NCBI GenBank assembly: GCA_002835675.1
Contig: PIZR01000002.1
Location: 595,141 to 659,140 of the forward strand
DNA length: 64,000 bases
Source: Bacillus sp. BA3
GTDB taxonomy: Bacteria > Bacillota > Bacilli > Bacillales > DSM-1321
Direction: 5' to 3'
The notes under the pieces were generated by a model. That model searched no databases. It had not been told where the DNA came from and saw only the letters and a list, made by a program, of their open reading frames with translations. The translations under genes and the position numbers were made by a program. Shown piece by piece: positions 1-9,987 of this stretch. How positions within the stretch are numbered: position 1 is the first letter of the stretch; the number at the start of each line of letters is the position of its first letter.

Positions 1-1123
1 GATATATACGCTTAAAATTATCCGCTCCAACAGGGTCAAAAGCAAAGATATCTGCTCCCTGCTCCAATAATAAAGGAACATTATCCAGTGAAGGAGACTC
101 TCTTAAATCATCAGTTCCAGGTTTGAATGTAAGCCCTAGTACTGCTACTTTCAGGCCATTAAAAGTTATTAACCTTGTACTTGCTTTCTTATAGAGAATT
201 GTTTTTTGTCGGTTATTAACGTCTATTGCTGCCTTAACTATTTTAAGTTCATAGCCATTTTGTTTTGCAAGGTATTCCAAAGCTTTGGTATCCTTTGGGA
301 AGCAAGATCCACCATAGCCTATACCTGCATTTAAGAATCGGTCACCAATACGCTCATCAAAAGACATACCACGAGCCACTTCTTGAATATCAGACCCTAC
401 CAATTCACAAAGGTTAGCAATGTCGTTCATATAAGAAATTTTAAGAGCAAGAAAATCATTGGATGCATATTTAATCATCTCCGCTGACCTTCTACTAACA
501 GAGACAATAGGAATTTTAAATGGTTCGTATATCTTCATAAGTTTTTCTTCGGCCCATTTACTTTCAGTACCAATAATGATTCTTGCTGCTTGCAAAGTAT
601 CCCTAACAGCTGTTCCTTGTGCTAAAAATTCTGGATTAGAAGCTACTTCAACTCTGATCTCTTTGCCATAGCCTAATCCATTACCTGTATATTCTCCACC
701 CTCATGTGGGAGAAAATCGTAAATAAACTGCTCAACCTTATCGTTAGTACCAACAGGAACAGTTGATTTTACCACTACTAGGCAATCTTTTTCTATTGAT
801 TCTGCAATCTGTCTTGCTACTGTTGCAATGTATGAAAGATTTGCAGAACCATCAGGTTGTTCTGGAGTTCCAACCCCAATGAAGATAACATCTGCATCCT
901 TGTAAGCTTTGGTATAATCGGTAGTGTACGTTAATCTTCCACCTGAATAATTCTTTTGCATTAGTTCCTCAAGTCCAGATTCGTATATTGGGGAGATACC
1001 TTTTTTCATCATCTGGACTTTGTTCTCATCTATATCTACACAGATTACTTGATGTCCAACATCAGCAAAGCAAACTCCAGCTACCAAGCCGACATAACCT
1101 GTTCCAGCTACTGCAATTTTCAT
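1..1123 (-). CDS. ugd: UDP-glucose 6-dehydrogenase, 3' end cut by window
   Basis: This enzyme oxidises UDP-glucose to UDP-glucuronate with two NAD+, giving an acidic sugar for exopolysaccharide. The N-terminus reads MKIAVAGTGYVGLVAG, a Rossmann NAD-binding motif, and the catalytic-cysteine motif GYGGSCFPKDT lies near residue 274. About 374 codons are present of a family length near 440, so the last 60-70 residues lie outside the window. AAGGTGGG sits just upstream of the ATG. It follows the flippase gene by 51 bp and is the last visible gene of the polysaccharide operon. In B. subtilis a Ugd (YwqF) is encoded beside the YwqCDE kinase system and is phosphorylated by YwqD; the same pairing here is inference. 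Confidence 0.95.
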   Translation of the reverse strand, partial: MKIAVAGTGYVGLVAGVCFADVGHQVICVDIDENKVQMMKKGISPIYESGLEELMQKNYSGGRLTYTTDYTKAYKDADVIFIGVGTPEQPDGSANLSYIATVARQIAESIEKDCLVVVKSTVPVGTNDKVEQFIYDFLPHEGGEYTGNGLGYGKEIRVEVASNPEFLAQGTAVRDTLQAARIIIGTESKWAEEKLMKIYEPFKIPIVSVSRRSAEMIKYASNDFLALKISYMNDIANLCELVGSDIQEVARGMSFDERIGDRFLNAGIGYGGSCFPKDTKALEYLAKQNGYELKIVKAAIDVNNRQKTILYKKASTRLITFNGLKVAVLGLTFKPGTDDLRESPSLDNVPLLLEQGADIFAFDPVGADNFKRIY

Positions 1124-1174
1124 TTATGTCCCACCTTCAATATATTTTATCTTATAATAAATTCACTTTGGTAG

Positions 1175-2671
1175 TTATTTACTAAAAATCCAATTCAATA
1201 ATAAGGTTATTTTTTTATTCTTTTTACCCATCATTTTTTTCAGATATGGTTGAATTTCTAGCCGCATCGATGGAAATATCATAAGTACAGTAAAATAAAT
1301 TACGACACATCCTAAAATCGATACCAATGAAACTATTTCGCTATTAGAAGAATTAACAAAAATCACACCTGCAAAAGCCATTACCCCACTTGATATAATT
1401 ACTGGTAATAAATCTTTTAAGACTCTTGAGAATAAGATTCCAAATAATTTCCACACAATAAAGATATGAATTAACATACCAACGATTCGTACAAATGCTC
1501 TTGTATACGTAAGAAAATCATAGCTTATATTAACACTTATATAAACAGCGGGTATGATAACTGCAATTTGCAAGATTTGTACTATGACAGAAACCTTCGG
1601 TTTTCCCATCGCAATGAGAACAGTCCCATTATACGAATTAAAAAGGATGCCTAATGCACTTATCAAGCCCCAAATTCCTACAAAAGTTGAGGCCTCACTC
1701 CATGCATTTCCTAGTAAAATTGAAACTACTAAATCTTTATATATAAATAAACCTAAACCCATAGGAATGAGCAAAGTGCTTGATAGCTTTGAAAAACTAT
1801 AGTATACATTTTTAAATTGTTGAGGATCGTTTTGTAGTCTAGATAGTGATGAAAACAATACAGAAACTGTTGTTGCTGATACAATTCCAATTATGCCATC
1901 AATAGTAGTCATGGATGTTTTATAAAGTCCGAGATAATAAGATGAAAGAATACTACTTACAATAAATATGTCGCCCCAATTAATCAACCACACCAAAATT
2001 GAATCAAACATTGACCAAATGCTAAATTGCAACATATTTTTTAGAATAGCAAAATCAAAAAACAAACTCGGTTTCCATTCGGATCTAATTGTAAGTATCA
2101 ATGCATTCGAAAAATTAACAGCAAGACTGCCAATAATCATTGCCCAATAGCTATTAGTAATAAAAGCTATTGGGATTGTAACAACAAATGGTATCATTAT
2201 TGCAAACATTCTTACATTAAATAATGTTTTATAATCGAATTTTCTCTTAAATCTGGCATTCTGAATACTAGAAAATGCAGTAATCGGAAGTCCCAAACAA
2301 GCTATAACAATAGCCAATTCCTTACCTGGATTACCAATAATTGTGGCTATTTCCTTTGAAAAAATTACAATAATTACCCACAAAAATATGGAAACTACAA
2401 CATTTGTCCAAAATGCTACTGTTGTAGCTTTATTAAGTTCTTCCTCACTGTTAAATCTATGCTGAACAAGGTATTTTTGAAATCCAGCATCAGTAAATAA
2501 TTCTGTAAAGCTTACTACCATAATTATGGTCGCCACTACACCAAACATTTCTGGATCGAGAAATCTTACGAGGACCATATTACTAATTGGTACAACCACT
2601 TTTGCCATTATTTCTGTAATCGCTGACCACTTAGTTGCTTTTCCAATTTTAACACCAATAGAACTTGACAT
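1175..2671 (-). CDS. Wzx-like polysaccharide flippase (MOP superfamily)
   Basis: A 498-residue polytopic membrane protein of the lipopolysaccharide/teichuronic-acid flippase type. It is predicted to move undecaprenyl-linked repeat units across the membrane. It opens with the amphipathic stretch KIGKATKWSAITEIMAKVV typical of MOP flippases, and hydrophobic segments of about 20 residues recur along its length (roughly 12-14). The start chosen is the ATG of MSSSIGVK because AAAGGAG lies 5 bp upstream; an in-frame ATG 8 codons earlier has no such site. It lies upstream of ugd and downstream of a long gap after the polymerase gene. Sugar specificity cannot be read from sequence. Confidence 0.85.
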   Translation of the reverse strand: MSSSIGVKIGKATKWSAITEIMAKVVVPISNMVLVRFLDPEMFGVVATIIMVVSFTELFTDAGFQKYLVQHRFNSEEELNKATTVAFWTNVVVSIFLWVIIVIFSKEIATIIGNPGKELAIVIACLGLPITAFSSIQNARFKRKFDYKTLFNVRMFAIMIPFVVTIPIAFITNSYWAMIIGSLAVNFSNALILTIRSEWKPSLFFDFAILKNMLQFSIWSMFDSILVWLINWGDIFIVSSILSSYYLGLYKTSMTTIDGIIGIVSATTVSVLFSSLSRLQNDPQQFKNVYYSFSKLSSTLLIPMGLGLFIYKDLVVSILLGNAWSEASTFVGIWGLISALGILFNSYNGTVLIAMGKPKVSVIVQILQIAVIIPAVYISVNISYDFLTYTRAFVRIVGMLIHIFIVWKLFGILFSRVLKDLLPVIISSGVMAFAGVIFVNSSNSEIVSLVSILGCVVIYFTVLMIFPSMRLEIQPYLKKMMGKKNKKITLLLNWIFSK

Positions 2672-3384
2672 ATTGCTCCTTTCAATGCGCGTCAATGATT
2701 CAAGAAGCCCCTCATGTTTCTTAATTATCTATTGCGAAATTCTAGGTTTCTTAAACATTAAATCCATTCCTATTATCCTACCTCTCCCTAACCGAACCCT
2801 TTAGAGTTTTGACACTACAGCCTATTAAAACATTCTTCTATCCAGATGAGACTGTAATTTTCAGGATTTTTTTTAGCCTCTTAACAGAATCTTATACTCT
2901 TATACCATAATGTCAAAACGACGGTTGACTCCTCGGATACCTTTATATAGTCGAAACATTATATGATTCCAATATGAATCGTCACCATCGAATCAGTAAA
3001 AATCGTTGGTCGTCTATACAGACTTCATGCCGAATTCCTCTATAATGATGAACACACCCAGCCTTAACTTCAAATCGTGGGTAGTGGTTATACATACCCA
3101 AGTAGGGCTAATTAAAGATTCTTTTCCAATTACAATTCTTTGATAAGAGATAATTCAACAATTGTAATTCACCAGTACTACCTTTTCTATTTTTAAGGCG
3201 TAAATATGCTATTAACATCCATTTCTAAGCTTTATATGGTCCCCCTTATAATTGCCCGAATTAAATAATTGAAAAAGTTGATAAAAGAAAACCATGCTTC
3301 CGATATTGATTTGAACTTTTCTCTTTAATATCATTTTAAGAAATATCAATTTTAATGTAAGACAAAACTTTATATACTTCTATT
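2672..3384. other. 713-bp gap inside the polysaccharide cluster
   Basis: No intact gene is visible on either strand apart from the possible acetyltransferase remnant described separately. The stretch is AT-rich with many stops in all frames. I see no strong terminator. It may be the site of a lost gene. Confidence 0.5.
3014..3136 (-). pseudogene. Possible remnant of a WcaF-like hexapeptide acetyltransferase
   Basis: Inside the 0.7-kb gap between flippase and polymerase genes, one minus-strand frame stays open for 40 codons and reads IVIGKESLISP followed by VCITTTHDLK. This resembles the IxIGxxxxIS...ICTxxHD segment of colanic-acid-type (WcaF) acetyltransferases, which make a left-handed beta helix. 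Stops lie on both sides and no start or ribosome site is visible, so it can only be a decayed fragment. The match is by eye and short; chance similarity is possible. Confidence 0.3.
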
Positions 3385-4623
3385 TTATCTCTTCCCTGTT
3401 TTGCCTACTATATTAATCCTATAAACCCGGGATAAGAATATTGCTATAATTATTTGATAAGAGAAAAGTGAATAAGAAACCTGAAAAAAGCATAATATCA
3501 AAATACAAAGCATCATGCAAAACCAATAATACTTTTCAAGTTCTTGTTCCCATAAACCGCTTAACCTTTTCGTTATTTGAATAAGCGCTCGAGATAGCTC
3601 TGATATGATTGGAAAAAAATATAACATAAATCCTAAAAAACCTAAGCTTGCAAAAATTTCAACATATTCATTATGCGCATAAACCTGATCACTAGAATAA
3701 TATACGAAATTTCCTAAACCAACTCCGATAATTGAGGTAATTCCAACATTAATTCCTTCTAGAATTAAATCGTTCCTTCCGGTTGCACTAGCATCATTAC
3801 CACTAAAAATCCCTGAAATATCCTCAATTCTATGTCCAATCAAATTATACAAAACGTCATTATTTAACATCAAATTATAAAACAAGTACGATCCCACACA
3901 CACGACAACTATTTGAACAGAAAGTTTGAATGGGTTCTTATTTTTTTTCAATACCATTAGCAATGGAAACAAAACTAAAGTCACCAGTACTTTTCTTGAA
4001 CCTGTTAATAAAATACCGCCAATTATACAAACTTCGCCAATTACAACTAACAACTTAAAGAACTTAGAACTGTTCAGACCACTTATAAAGAATAAATATA
4101 GACCACAAGCAAAGGATATATATAGATTATAAGCAGTTGTATTTGGATGTTCTATGCCACCTAAACCCATTCTGCTCGAAGTTACGTGATTAGAATCGAG
4201 TGATAAAACATATTGAGGGTCAAAATTTATAAATAATGAAATACAAACTGTCAAACCTGCAATCCAAATGCAAAACAAGACATATTTTAGATCTTCTTTT
4301 GTTTTTATATTTACTGTGATTATATAAGAATACAGCGCAATTTTTAAAAAAATATTGAAAGAAGCAAGCGATTCGGCCGTATACGAAGAGAATAAAGAAA
4401 CTATAAGAATAAATATGCTTAGTGTAAAGACCCATACTAGATGTTTATTTATATGAATTTTTCCATTTAAACCAATTAATGAAATACCCAATCCAAGAAA
4501 CGCCAACAACAACACATTCCAAAAAGGTAATTCATTCCACACCCTAACATGGTACATACCGATAATAAAAATCAGTAATATAATTTTATATAAAGCGTTT
4601 ATTAAAGGAGTAATATTATTCAT
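3385..4623 (-). CDS. Wzy-like polysaccharide polymerase / O-antigen ligase family protein
   Basis: A 412-residue membrane protein with about ten to twelve hydrophobic segments. Near residue 317 it carries QVYAHNEYVEIFASLGF, the H-N-E-Y-x-E signature of the large periplasmic-type loop of the O-antigen ligase/polymerase (Wzy_C) family. It is predicted to polymerise flipped repeat units at the outer face of the membrane. The gene begins 4 bp after the stop of the upstream glycosyltransferase gene, so the two are probably translationally coupled. Whether it is a polymerase or a ligase is decided here by context (a Wzx, a chain-length modulator and a kinase in the same cluster), which favours polymerase. 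Confidence 0.82.
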   Translation of the reverse strand: MNNITPLINALYKIILLIFIIGMYHVRVWNELPFWNVLLLAFLGLGISLIGLNGKIHINKHLVWVFTLSIFILIVSLFSSYTAESLASFNIFLKIALYSYIITVNIKTKEDLKYVLFCIWIAGLTVCISLFINFDPQYVLSLDSNHVTSSRMGLGGIEHPNTTAYNLYISFACGLYLFFISGLNSSKFFKLLVVIGEVCIIGGILLTGSRKVLVTLVLFPLLMVLKKNKNPFKLSVQIVVVCVGSYLFYNLMLNNDVLYNLIGHRIEDISGIFSGNDASATGRNDLILEGINVGITSIIGVGLGNFVYYSSDQVYAHNEYVEIFASLGFLGFMLYFFPIISELSRALIQITKRLSGLWEQELEKYYWFCMMLCILILCFFQVSYSLFSYQIIIAIFLSRVYRINIVGKTGKR

Positions 4624-4627
4624 AATC

Positions 4628-5698
4628 TCATTTACCTTTTCTAATTAACTTAAATGCCTCTATCCAACGTTGTGCAATTGTTTTCAAATTTAATTCGGCC
4701 CTGATCTCAATAGCCCCAGCACTCAATCTCTCCTGCAAATTATTATCATCAGCTACTCTGCACATTTCAGAGACAAAAGTTTTCATATCCCCTAGCTCTA
4801 CAATAATGCCATTTTCATTGTTTTTTACCAAATCTTTTACGCCCCCACCCCCACAATTAGTTGCAACACATGGCAATCCCATCGACATCGCTTCAATAAG
4901 AGCATTTGGCATGCCCTCATGTCGAGAAGTTAATAGAAACATCTTTGCATTTTTAATATGCTCTTGCGGATTATTTACACGCCCACATAGAACAATTTTT
5001 CCTTCTAGCCCATGCTCAGTAATATAATTTTCATATTTTTGCTTATCTGGGCCATCTCCATAGATTTCTAGTACATATTCAGGGTGAGTTTTTATGAACT
5101 CTCGAAAACACTTAAACATAAACATATGGTCTTTTTGAGCATCATCTAGACGAGCTACAGTAACACATTTATTGTTTCTCTCTTCTACACTCACGGGTTG
5201 TATGCTAAATTCTCGCACTGGATTTGGGATGACAACAGACGGCGCTTTTACAATTTTCTTAAAATACTCTTTCTGTGAATTGGTTTGCAGTATTATGCCA
5301 TCGACCATACGATACATTAATTTTCTTTCTATCCTTAATATTTTATTTTCAGGATAGGTTAGCGGATCCATTCTAGCACATGCTATCTTTTTTGTATTAA
5401 CAAAGGGCAGAGCGCGCAGAACATGTATTGCATCAATAAATCCGAAACCAACAACTATATCATAGCTATTCTCTTTAACAATTTTCCGAAGCAATAAACT
5501 TCTTTTTATTTGCCTAATACCTTGAGGGCCATCTATTGCAATACTATGCATTTTAAAGTTAGTACTAGCTTCTTCTATTGTGGCTGTTAATATAACCTCA
5601 ACTTCATGGCCTGACGAAATAAATTCTTGTATTAATGCATTAGCAACGTTTTCAGCCCCACTAAAAGTCATTCTCCAAATGACAATTGCTATTTTCAT
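4628..5698 (-). CDS. Glycosyltransferase family 4
   Basis: A 356-residue GT-B-fold glycosyltransferase. The N-terminal acceptor domain begins MKIAIVIWRMTFSGAENVA with the glycine-rich loop, and the C-terminal donor domain has SRHEGMPNALIEAMSMGLP, the E-x7-E motif that binds the nucleotide sugar in retaining GT4 enzymes. It is predicted to add one sugar to the lipid-linked repeat unit at the cytoplasmic face. AAGGTG precedes the ATG, and the gene is 15 bp from the preceding glycosyltransferase gene and 4 bp from the polymerase gene. Donor and linkage are unknown. Confidence 0.88.
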   Translation of the reverse strand: MKIAIVIWRMTFSGAENVANALIQEFISSGHEVEVILTATIEEASTNFKMHSIAIDGPQGIRQIKRSLLLRKIVKENSYDIVVGFGFIDAIHVLRALPFVNTKKIACARMDPLTYPENKILRIERKLMYRMVDGIILQTNSQKEYFKKIVKAPSVVIPNPVREFSIQPVSVEERNNKCVTVARLDDAQKDHMFMFKCFREFIKTHPEYVLEIYGDGPDKQKYENYITEHGLEGKIVLCGRVNNPQEHIKNAKMFLLTSRHEGMPNALIEAMSMGLPCVATNCGGGGVKDLVKNNENGIIVELGDMKTFVSEMCRVADDNNLQERLSAGAIEIRAELNLKTIAQRWIEAFKLIRKGK

Positions 5699-5713
5699 AT
5701 AAACACCTTACCT

Positions 5714-6814
5714 TTACATAAACATTTTTATTTGCTCTTCCCATGCAAATTTTTGTGCGTATTTCCTATTTTTTTCAAATACTGTCGCCGCATCTACACC
5801 TATAATTTCTACTGCTTTCAGAATTCCTTCCATTAATTCGCTTACTGATGAATCAACAAACATAATGTTCTCTTTGTACTCTTCATATCCATTAAACATT
5901 GTTGATATTATCACTCTTCCAGTTGCGATATACTCCAAAACCTTCGATGGAAAATTATTCTTATTTTGTAAATAATTCATATTTCTTGGATTTACCAAAA
6001 TATCAGCAGATTGCAGTATTTCATAATATTCTTCTCTACTTACAAAACCTTTGAAAATAATCCTATTGTCTTTTTTAGTCGACTCAGTTAAATAAGGTGA
6101 TAAATCTGATCCTTGACCTGAAATAATCAATCTTAATTTTGGATTTTTAACCTTCATAAAACTTTCAACCAATAAATCTACTCCTGTTACTTTTGATAGC
6201 AATCCAGTGTATACAATATTAATCGTATTCTTTAGAGTTGGAGGAGTAATATATTCAAACTTACTAAGGTCCAGGCAGCCATTAACAACTATTTTTTCCT
6301 GATTAGATTTCAAATAAGCTTCCACACCATTTGAGAGCATAACTATTTTTTGATACTTAGGAAATTCTCTTTGCATTAATTGAGCATAAAATTTCCGCAA
6401 TAGAGAGCCCTGTTCAGCTACTGGCGTAAAATCAGCTATAACAGCTACAGCTTTTTTGTGATATTTAGTCGCCATCTTCCACAGGCCAAACCAAGGATAC
6501 ATCACATTATATACAATAATTATATCCGCCCATTTTATTTCCTGTTTCAATAATTTTCTATAGTCCAAAAACGCACCCAATGTTCCGTTCTGCGTAAACA
6601 CTGGCTGTATATTCAACTTCTTGCATTCATTTGATAACTCATCGAGTGAAACATCATCTAACCCTACATTTATATACGATAATATCTTGACGTCATTATG
6701 CGCTTTTAATGCCTGTATTAAGTTATTTTGATATTGATTGCCCGCCGGGGATAAAAATTTCACTTTGCCCTCATACTGTGGCGGTAAACAGCTTCCACAT
6801 AATAATATATTCAT
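5714..6814 (-). CDS. Glycosyltransferase family 4
   Basis: A 366-residue GT-B-type glycosyltransferase. The C-terminal half contains INIVYTGLLSKVTGVDLLVE, which starts the donor domain, and NNFPSKVLEYIATGRVIIS, the E-containing donor-binding segment of GT1/GT4 enzymes. A strong AGGAGG sits 6 bp before the ATG, which fixes the start. It is followed by the next glycosyltransferase gene after 15 bp, while 366 bp separate it from the gene upstream, so a promoter in that gap is plausible. Sugar specificity is not readable. Confidence 0.85.
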   Translation of the reverse strand: MNILLCGSCLPPQYEGKVKFLSPAGNQYQNNLIQALKAHNDVKILSYINVGLDDVSLDELSNECKKLNIQPVFTQNGTLGAFLDYRKLLKQEIKWADIIIVYNVMYPWFGLWKMATKYHKKAVAVIADFTPVAEQGSLLRKFYAQLMQREFPKYQKIVMLSNGVEAYLKSNQEKIVVNGCLDLSKFEYITPPTLKNTINIVYTGLLSKVTGVDLLVESFMKVKNPKLRLIISGQGSDLSPYLTESTKKDNRIIFKGFVSREEYYEILQSADILVNPRNMNYLQNKNNFPSKVLEYIATGRVIISTMFNGYEEYKENIMFVDSSVSELMEGILKAVEIIGVDAATVFEKNRKYAQKFAWEEQIKMFM

Positions 6815-7180
6815 TATTTCCTCCTGAGCCCTTCAAAAATATTGTAATGATTATGAGCCATAGCCATTTCCCAAATTGAATAACCTAGACTTCACAAGTA
6901 TTCTATCTTCATTATTATCCATATGTTTGACAGCCCTATTAATACAGTTTACTAGTGCTTTTATAATTTTCAATGAGAATAATAGTCCTAACCATCGTCA
7001 AACATCGCTATACCGATGTTTGAAAATTTGTCTACCACACAATTTCTTATTTCAAAATTTATCTATTTGACTTTTGAAAAGAGCAGTTAAATAGGAGAGC
7101 CTTTACATCATTGAAAAATCTAATCTATATGGCGACTGAATATAGTTTTGGATAAACTTTCATTAACTATTCCCTAATAA
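6815..7180. other. Gene-free gap with one hairpin
   Basis: The 366 bp between two glycosyltransferase genes have stops in all frames and no recognisable gene. The only clear structure is a perfect 10-bp inverted repeat described separately. A promoter for the downstream glycosyltransferase gene may lie here but no convincing -35/-10 pair was picked out. Confidence 0.5.
6998..7023. other. Perfect 10-bp inverted repeat
   Basis: TCAAACATCG and CGATGTTTGA are separated by a 6-base loop. There is no run of T after it on either strand, so it is a weak candidate for a terminator of the minus-strand gene ending at 7181 and might equally be a protein-binding site. Confidence 0.4.
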
Positions 7181-8323
7181 TCATAATGAATCAAAAATCT
7201 TTCGATATCCTGTATTTTTAACTTTATTATTGCTATTCTCTACTGCATAAGCTAATGCCTTTTCTTCCACAACTTGGAACTCCTCTTGGTTCATAGCAGC
7301 ATAGCTTTCAACAACCGCCACGAACTTTTCAACAGCAGACACCGGGTAAACATATCCAACACCATTCTGCTCTAAATCTTGCCAGGGAGTTTGGTCTGAG
7401 AGAACTACTCCGCAACCGGCAGATAGCGCCTCCTGAATGACATGGCCATAGTTTTCACCAATCGTTGGGAACAAAAATATATCATGCCTTTTTAGAGTTA
7501 TTACCACTTGTTCCGACTCTACATTGCCAGCATAACTCCAAGTAACATTTGACGGTAGTTTTTTCAATTCATCTTGGCACTCTTCCCAGTATTCCCGAAC
7601 ATGAATCGGCCCATAAATTGTAAATTCAATCTCACTCTCCACATGCTGCAGTATCTGGATTGCGCCTATTAGGTTTTTGTATGGTGCTATCCTAGAAATC
7701 CAGACAACCTTGAGCTTGCCTTCTTCTTTGTTTTTTACAATTGGAGTGTCCTCAACTTTACGTGGAAGATCCTCTGCAATAAAGAAATTGTCATGGGTTT
7801 TTATCTGCTGACTAATTTCTTGGATTTCCATTTCAGAAGTGGCTGACCAGTATATATTACTAAACATTCCAGTTAAATTAAAAATCGTAGTAAAGAACTT
7901 CTTTTTCTTATATTTCAGTTTAAATCCCATAGGAGAAAACAATCCCATAGATGCCACGACTACAGGTCTATTAATCAAACCCATACGCTTTAACAATAAC
8001 GTATTGATTGCATAATCATTAAAGCAACCACAGACATATATAAGGTCAGTTTGTTTAGCAAGCATCTTGATTGTTCTAAAAGTAAATCCTTTCGGCGGTA
8101 CATAATAAACCTGTGCGTTACCAACCTGATTCCAATCATTTAACTTTATGTTAGGATAAGGCTTTGAATCTCCATGGTCTCTGTCGCAGGTAAGAATCAT
8201 AAAATTGTATTCTTTTCCAAGAAAATCAACAAGATTTTTGATTGACCTAACCGGGCCACCATCTTTATATCCTGGCAAAAACCTACCCATTATAATCAAA
8301 ATGTCTCTCTTGCCGTTCGTCAT
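7181..8323 (-). CDS. Glycosyltransferase family 4
   Basis: A 380-residue GT-B glycosyltransferase. The N-terminus MTNGKRDILIIMGRFLPGYKD GGPVRSI fits the acceptor domain, and GENYGHVIQEALSAGCGVVLS around residue 290 is the E-x7-E donor-binding motif of GT4 enzymes. The start chosen is the ATG with GGAAGGAG 7 bp upstream; an ATG 17 codons earlier lacks a ribosome site. Gene-free gaps flank it on both sides, so it may be transcribed from its own promoter. Donor sugar unknown. Confidence 0.86.
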   Translation of the reverse strand: MTNGKRDILIIMGRFLPGYKDGGPVRSIKNLVDFLGKEYNFMILTCDRDHGDSKPYPNIKLNDWNQVGNAQVYYVPPKGFTFRTIKMLAKQTDLIYVCGCFNDYAINTLLLKRMGLINRPVVVASMGLFSPMGFKLKYKKKKFFTTIFNLTGMFSNIYWSATSEMEIQEISQQIKTHDNFFIAEDLPRKVEDTPIVKNKEEGKLKVVWISRIAPYKNLIGAIQILQHVESEIEFTIYGPIHVREYWEECQDELKKLPSNVTWSYAGNVESEQVVITLKRHDIFLFPTIGENYGHVIQEALSAGCGVVLSDQTPWQDLEQNGVGYVYPVSAVEKFVAVVESYAAMNQEEFQVVEEKALAYAVENSNNKVKNTGYRKIFDSL

Positions 8324-8728
8324 GGTTTCTCTCCTTCCTTCTGGTAAATCACTAACTTTCAAATCCTCTTGCATAAGGCTTCATTTTCCACCAGTAAACA
8401 CACCATTGTTTAAAATTTCTGCTTAACTGTCATTTAGTAATTCAAGACTTAACTATTGCAATACCCATTTTTTAATTGCTGAAAGAAATTCAGTCTAGTT
8501 TGCAATTTCCCTGAACTTCCCTATTCAATTCCTTTCGTCTAAATCTGCTCTAAGCTGTCAACGTAAATAACAATCTTTACATTCCAAAAAAAACTCAATA
8601 TAATTCCCACTTTATTCTTCTTTTTCTATTTAAAGGATTAATACTGTATAAAATCTACTCAGTACTTTCATTTCCATGGAACTCAAAATACCAGAATAAT
8701 CTCGGCTGGATTACCCTTTTCTTCTGTA
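8324..8728. other. Gene-free gap
   Basis: AT-rich sequence of 405 bp between two glycosyltransferase genes. No gene, repeat or convincing terminator was seen. The ribosome site of the downstream glycosyltransferase gene lies at its left end. Confidence 0.5.
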
Positions 8729-9640
8729 CTACTTCAAATCTTCTGGATTCTTATTTACAAGACCGGTCTGTTCCATTTCAAACAACTTTGCATCAACTAG
8801 AAATCTATACCAGTATCCCTGAAGGAAGTGAAAGATTAATCCCTGCTTTCCATCAAGGAAACCGAGTTTGAAAAAGTACCTATAGACGAAATACCAGTGT
8901 GCTCGTATCATTAAAGGAGTTTTATAGTAAACAATGTACTTTAACCATTTTTTTCGTTCTGTATTTGTGCCAAATAATTTAGGCACTACATTCTCATTTT
9001 GATCAATTTGTTCTTTATAAACGGAATTATTGGCCCCCACCATTGCTAATTTCTTATTCTTATAATCACTAACTTCTAAATTAGAGTACCAATTATGTTT
9101 TCCAATCCACCATTCCAATGTTTTCGTATTGTTATCTATAAAATCATGTTTGAAACGGATTCTGCTTCCTTCTTTCAAAACCATATGCTCATCCATAATA
9201 GCGTGTTCAAACTCCGCTTTTCCATTTCGGAATATGCGAAGATGGATTTCAGGATACTTTCCACCATGTTTAATCCAGCGGCCCATAAAATACAATCGAC
9301 GTTTTAACTCTATCCCTACAATAGATTGATCAAGTTGTGGCAGTCTCTCATTTATTTCCGTTGCCAACTCTGGTGTCAGCTCTTCGTCTGCATCTATACT
9401 CATAACCCACTCTGTTCTAATATCCGTATTCTCGAGGCCCCAGTTTTTCTGGGCAGCATGAGTTGTAAAAGGATTCTGATATAAATCAACACCTAACGAA
9501 GCAGCTATATCCAGCGTTGAATCAGTGCTGTAACTATCAATTAGTACAAACCTCTTTGCAATGCCACGAAATGAATCTATGCACTTTTTTAAATTTTTTT
9601 CTTCATTCATTGTAAGAATAACAACCGTTAAATCTACCAT
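8729..9640 (-). CDS. Glycosyltransferase family 2 (WaaE/KdtX-like)
   Basis: A 303-residue GT-A-fold glycosyltransferase. It starts VVILTMNEEKNLKKCIDSF, the nucleotide-binding first strand of GT2 enzymes, continues with VLIDSYSTDSTLDIA, and has MSIDADEEL near residue 82, the D-x-D metal and nucleotide-sugar site. The C-terminal third is basic and aromatic and resembles WaaE/KdtX-type bacterial transferases. It is predicted to add a sugar to the lipid-linked repeat. A GTGGGT element lies before the ATG. It stands between two gaps of more than 300 bp. Confidence 0.86.
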   Translation of the reverse strand: MVDLTVVILTMNEEKNLKKCIDSFRGIAKRFVLIDSYSTDSTLDIAASLGVDLYQNPFTTHAAQKNWGLENTDIRTEWVMSIDADEELTPELATEINERLPQLDQSIVGIELKRRLYFMGRWIKHGGKYPEIHLRIFRNGKAEFEHAIMDEHMVLKEGSRIRFKHDFIDNNTKTLEWWIGKHNWYSNLEVSDYKNKKLAMVGANNSVYKEQIDQNENVVPKLFGTNTERKKWLKYIVYYKTPLMIRAHWYFVYRYFFKLGFLDGKQGLIFHFLQGYWYRFLVDAKLFEMEQTGLVNKNPEDLK

Positions 9641-9987
9641 TTATACCCACTTCACATTCAAATTAAATTATTCCTACTCACTACTTCTTGTAATCAATAC
9701 CATATGGAAAACTAACACAGTTGATAGATTGATAATAATCAATAAGGGAAGCAAATATTTTTCCATATTTATAATTTTTACTGATATGAACTAATAATCC
9801 ATAATCTTAACAACAAGAAAATAAGTCCCCTTCTTTCTTGCCAAATTCTATGAATTTCACATCAGTTTCACCCCATCAGGTAACACATCATACAAGTGAA
9901 ATTGTTGCTCTCAAAACCTTTGGTTCCTGCTCATAATTTCAATGTTTTGTATTATAAAAGTCCTTTATTTTTTGTCAATTACTAAGG
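9641..9987. other. Gene-free gap
   Basis: The 347 bp upstream of the GT2 gene are AT-rich with no open frame of note. I see no repeat or clear terminator. Confidence 0.5.
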
